Part shown: in pieces, positions 6,030-7,313 of the stretch
Position numbering within the stretch: position 1 is the stretch's first letter
How the letters are laid out: every line of letters starts with the position of its first letter
Source of the DNA: Promethearchaeota archaeon
GTDB taxonomy: Archaea > Asgardarchaeota > Lokiarchaeia > Sigyniarchaeales > SOKP01
NCBI GenBank assembly: GCA_004524385.1
Contig: SDNM01000074.1
Span: forward strand, 1 to 7,313
Reading direction: 5' to 3'
DNA length: 7,313 nucleotides
Notes under the pieces: model-generated
Database searches by the model: none
What the model saw: the letters and a program-made list of their open reading frames with translations, nothing else
What the model was told of the DNA's origin: nothing
Made by a program: the position numbers and the translations under genes

Positions 6030-6674
6030 TTATTGAATTTGATTATAGCCATCTTTATCTATGGTAGATATTTGTATCTTAAACCCTGAAGCAGCATCTC
6101 TTTCTCTTGACGCCGAAATACATGTCTTTATTAAATCTATCCCTTCAGAGACCGACATATCTTTCTTCCAATCTGCTTCTAATACGCCCAAAGAAAAAGG
6201 AGACCCGGAGCCAAAAGAGATATATTTATCTTCTTCAAAAAGAGTGCCTAATAAATCTATTCCGTAAAGCACACCCTTCTTCTCTTTAAGGGAATACCCG
6301 CCTACAATCATCAGTGAGAGAAAATAAGACCGTCCTGAAAAGAGTAGGTTTCTTGTGGTATTTGCTACGTATTTAGGTTCAGGAACTTGCCCTTCCTCTA
6401 CTTGTTTCAATCTGGATAATGCTTTTATTTGATTAATTACATATTGGCAATCGGCAACACCACCAGATATTGTAGCGGCAGTATACTTATTGATTTCAAA
6501 TAATTTTTGCGCCTGCTTCGTAGCAACCGTGTAACCTGCTGTCGCTTGAGACTCTGTGCCAATTACAACCCCTTCTTTAGCAATTAAACCTACGGTTGTA
6601 GTGCCTGATATAACTTTCTTTAAGGTATCTTCATCTAAATTGCCAGATTTTTTTAAATTATTTTCCATCATCAT
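6030..6674 (-). CDS. psmB: 20S proteasome beta subunit
   Basis: A catalytic-type beta subunit of the archaeal 20S proteasome, 214 residues. A 24-residue propeptide ends in SG and is expected to be removed to expose Thr25 (Thr1 of the mature protein) in GTTTVGLI. In mature numbering, position 17 is Glu (as in Thermoplasma), position 19 is Gln instead of the conserved Arg, and Lys33 is present in KQAQKLFEI. The SFGSGSPF stretch (S153-F160) supplies the Ser129 equivalent, and RDAAS (R192-S196) the later Asp and Ser. The C-terminus stops soon after DGYNQIQ, shorter than the Thermoplasma subunit. Three ATG codons in a row (6674, 6671, 6668) are possible starts. A TATA box about 24 bases before the first suggests a leaderless transcript. 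The gene converges with the JAMM operon and follows the terminal membrane gene on the same strand. Confidence 0.95.
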   Translation of the reverse strand: MMMENNLKKSGNLDEDTLKKVISGTTTVGLIAKEGVVIGTESQATAGYTVATKQAQKLFEINKYTAATISGGVADCQYVINQIKALSRLKQVEEGQVPEPKYVANTTRNLLFSGRSYFLSLMIVGGYSLKEKKGVLYGIDLLGTLFEEDKYISFGSGSPFSLGVLEADWKKDMSVSEGIDLIKTCISASRERDAASGFKIQISTIDKDGYNQIQ

Positions 6675-6694
6675 TTTATTTAAAAGAATAGACC

Positions 6695-6702
6695 TAAATA
6701 TA
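6695..6702 (-). promoter_or_regulatory. TATA box of the proteasome beta gene
   Basis: The minus strand reads TATATTTA, centred 24 bases before the first ATG at 6674. This places the predicted transcript start at or next to the start codon. No SD is present, so leaderless initiation at the first ATG is the simplest reading. Confidence 0.45.
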
Positions 6703-6738
6703 TTTTTCTTTTAATATTTTAAACCTAAAATTTTTGAT

Positions 6739-7107
6739 TCATCTCTCCTCTCGAGGTTGAGTGTTATCCACTCGATCCATTTGTTTAAGGTCAATAAAGA
6801 TCACAAGGCCGCTTCCAATTGCTCCACCCAGGGCTCCAAATAATGTTCCAAATAACAAGATCATTATAAAAAGAATCCATCCGTACCCTAATTCACCAAA
6901 AATTAAGCCCGCAAATTGATCTAAATTAGCATAAGCATTTCGAGTAAGAATAGCTAATGTCATGTAAATTAACCAGACTAAAGTAACTCCTAAAGCTCCA
7001 CTATATATTCCACGTTTCATCTTTTTATTAAATATTCCGGCAACCAAGCCAGGAATTATAATTAAATGCCATATTTCTACAAATAAAAGAAAAAATGTAA
7101 TAATCAC
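6739..7107 (-). CDS. Small multi-pass membrane protein, DUF5518-like glycine-rich type (start probably upstream, at 7218)
   Basis: From a GTG at 7107 this frame gives 122 residues. It is hydrophobic with a glycine-rich pattern: IIIPGLVAGIF (16-26), RGIYSGALGVTLVWLIY (32-48), and GYGWILFIMILLFGTLFGALGGAIGSG (74-100). The tail is polar (KQMDRVDNTQPREER). This recalls the archaeal DUF5518-like membrane proteins, whose function is unknown, but I cannot confirm membership. The GTG has no SD and cuts the first membrane segment. The frame is open upstream and adds a basic stretch (KKIRRKLKNVFKNK) and INFVIGTLFA, which completes that segment. The only candidate start in the added part is an ATA at 7218-7216, preceded by AGGTGA with a six-base gap, giving 159 residues. 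The proteasome gene follows 64 bases after the stop with its own promoter. A frameshift in an A-run is the main alternative (see findings). Confidence 0.7.
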   Translation of the reverse strand: MIITFFLLFVEIWHLIIIPGLVAGIFNKKMKRGIYSGALGVTLVWLIYMTLAILTRNAYANLDQFAGLIFGELGYGWILFIMILLFGTLFGALGGAIGSGLVIFIDLKQMDRVDNTQPREER

Positions 7108-7215
7108 CGCAAAAAGAGTCCCAATTACAAAGTTTATTCGAGCTAGTTTAAGTTCTGGATTAATCTCTTTGTTTTTAAAAACATTCTTAAGTTTTCTTCT
7201 TATTTTCTTGAGAGC

Positions 7216-7236
7216 TATTTATGGTCACCTTTTTTT
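7216..7236 (-). promoter_or_regulatory. SD sequence with A7 tract and candidate AUA start for the terminal membrane gene
   Basis: Minus strand: A7 (7236-7230), GGTGA (7229-7225), six bases (CCATAA), ATA (7218-7216) in frame with the membrane protein. This is the same layout and spacing as at 1192-1215. The TAA at 7221-7219 directly before the ATA closes this frame, so no earlier start is possible without a frameshift. Confidence 0.5.
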
Positions 7237-7307
7237 GATCCATTGAACCAAAGAATGATTCCACTCTTTAATTTTTGAAATCTTCTCGTTCTTTTTGATC
7301 CATTGAA
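7232..7307 (-). repeat. 16-bp direct repeat, 60 bases apart, each copy containing ATG-GAT-CAA-AAA
   Basis: On the minus strand TTCAATGGATCAAAAA occurs at 7307-7292 and again at 7247-7232. The ATGs are exactly 60 bases apart and so in the same frame. The first opens an 11-codon frame (MDQKEREDFKN, 7303-7268). The second opens an 18-codon frame (MDQKKVTINSSQENKKKT, 7243-7187), which overlaps the start of the membrane gene in another frame. They may be leader peptides, a duplicated gene start, or the remains of the true N-terminus. Confidence 0.55.
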
Positions 7308-7313
7308 TTAATA

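Noticed and set aside
6061..6289. Two open plus-strand frames (68 and 60 codons) inside the proteasome gene
   Set aside because: Antisense to a clear proteasome beta subunit whose motifs are intact, so these are chance frames.
1..7313. CRISPR array, insertion sequence, attachment site or prophage
   Set aside because: No spaced repeat series, transposase, terminal inverted repeats, integrase or tRNA was seen. The only repeats are a 12-bp pair and a 16-bp pair.

Overview
The window looks like chromosomal DNA from an archaeon. It is AT-rich by eye throughout. It encodes an archaeal histone-fold protein, a 20S proteasome beta subunit, a DUF4443-type winged-helix protein and a JAMM/MPN+ protein. 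Several genes have a TATA-like box about 23-37 bases before the ATG and no Shine-Dalgarno (SD) sequence, which is the usual layout for leaderless archaeal transcripts. The mixture (single-domain JAMM protein beside a proteasome gene, PrsW-type membrane protease, PAP2 enzyme, histone, strong AT bias) would suit an Asgard (Lokiarchaeia-like) genome. That placement is inference; no marker here settles it.

Layout. Bases 1-380 (-) hold the N-terminal part of an iron-sulfur protein with a CxCR cysteine module, cut by the window edge. Bases 439-1194 (-) encode a PAP2-type phosphatase or phosphotransferase of the membrane. Bases 1232-2938 (-) encode a large PrsW-type intramembrane protease with an internal zinc ribbon, probably co-transcribed with the PAP2 gene. 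Bases 2939-3272 are non-coding and contain a GC-richer block that may be a small RNA. Bases 3273-3488 (-) encode a histone. Bases 3489-3965 are the long divergent intergenic region between the histone and the next gene, with promoters on both sides and a stem-loop block. Bases 3966-4760 (+) encode a second CxCR iron-sulfur protein with two [4Fe-4S] ferredoxin clusters. Bases 4830-5510 (+) encode a DUF4443 protein, followed 22 bases later by a JAMM metalloprotease gene (5533-6009, +). Facing these two is a proteasome beta gene (6030-6674, -). The window ends with a small multi-pass membrane protein (6739 to about 7218, -).

How the genes may fit together. The strongest functional theme is protein turnover: a JAMM isopeptidase-like enzyme and a proteasome catalytic subunit end tail to tail 20 bases apart, and a membrane protease lies in the same window. 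The two iron-sulfur proteins share an unusual cysteine architecture and imply a redox role. The membrane genes (PAP2, PrsW, terminal gene) form a second theme.

The most unusual signal concerns translation starts. The PAP2 gene and the terminal membrane gene have no in-frame ATG, GTG or TTG at the expected N-terminus. Both carry A-tract + AGGTGA followed after exactly six bases by an in-frame ATA, which suggests AUA initiation. One-base homopolymer errors are the main competing explanation.
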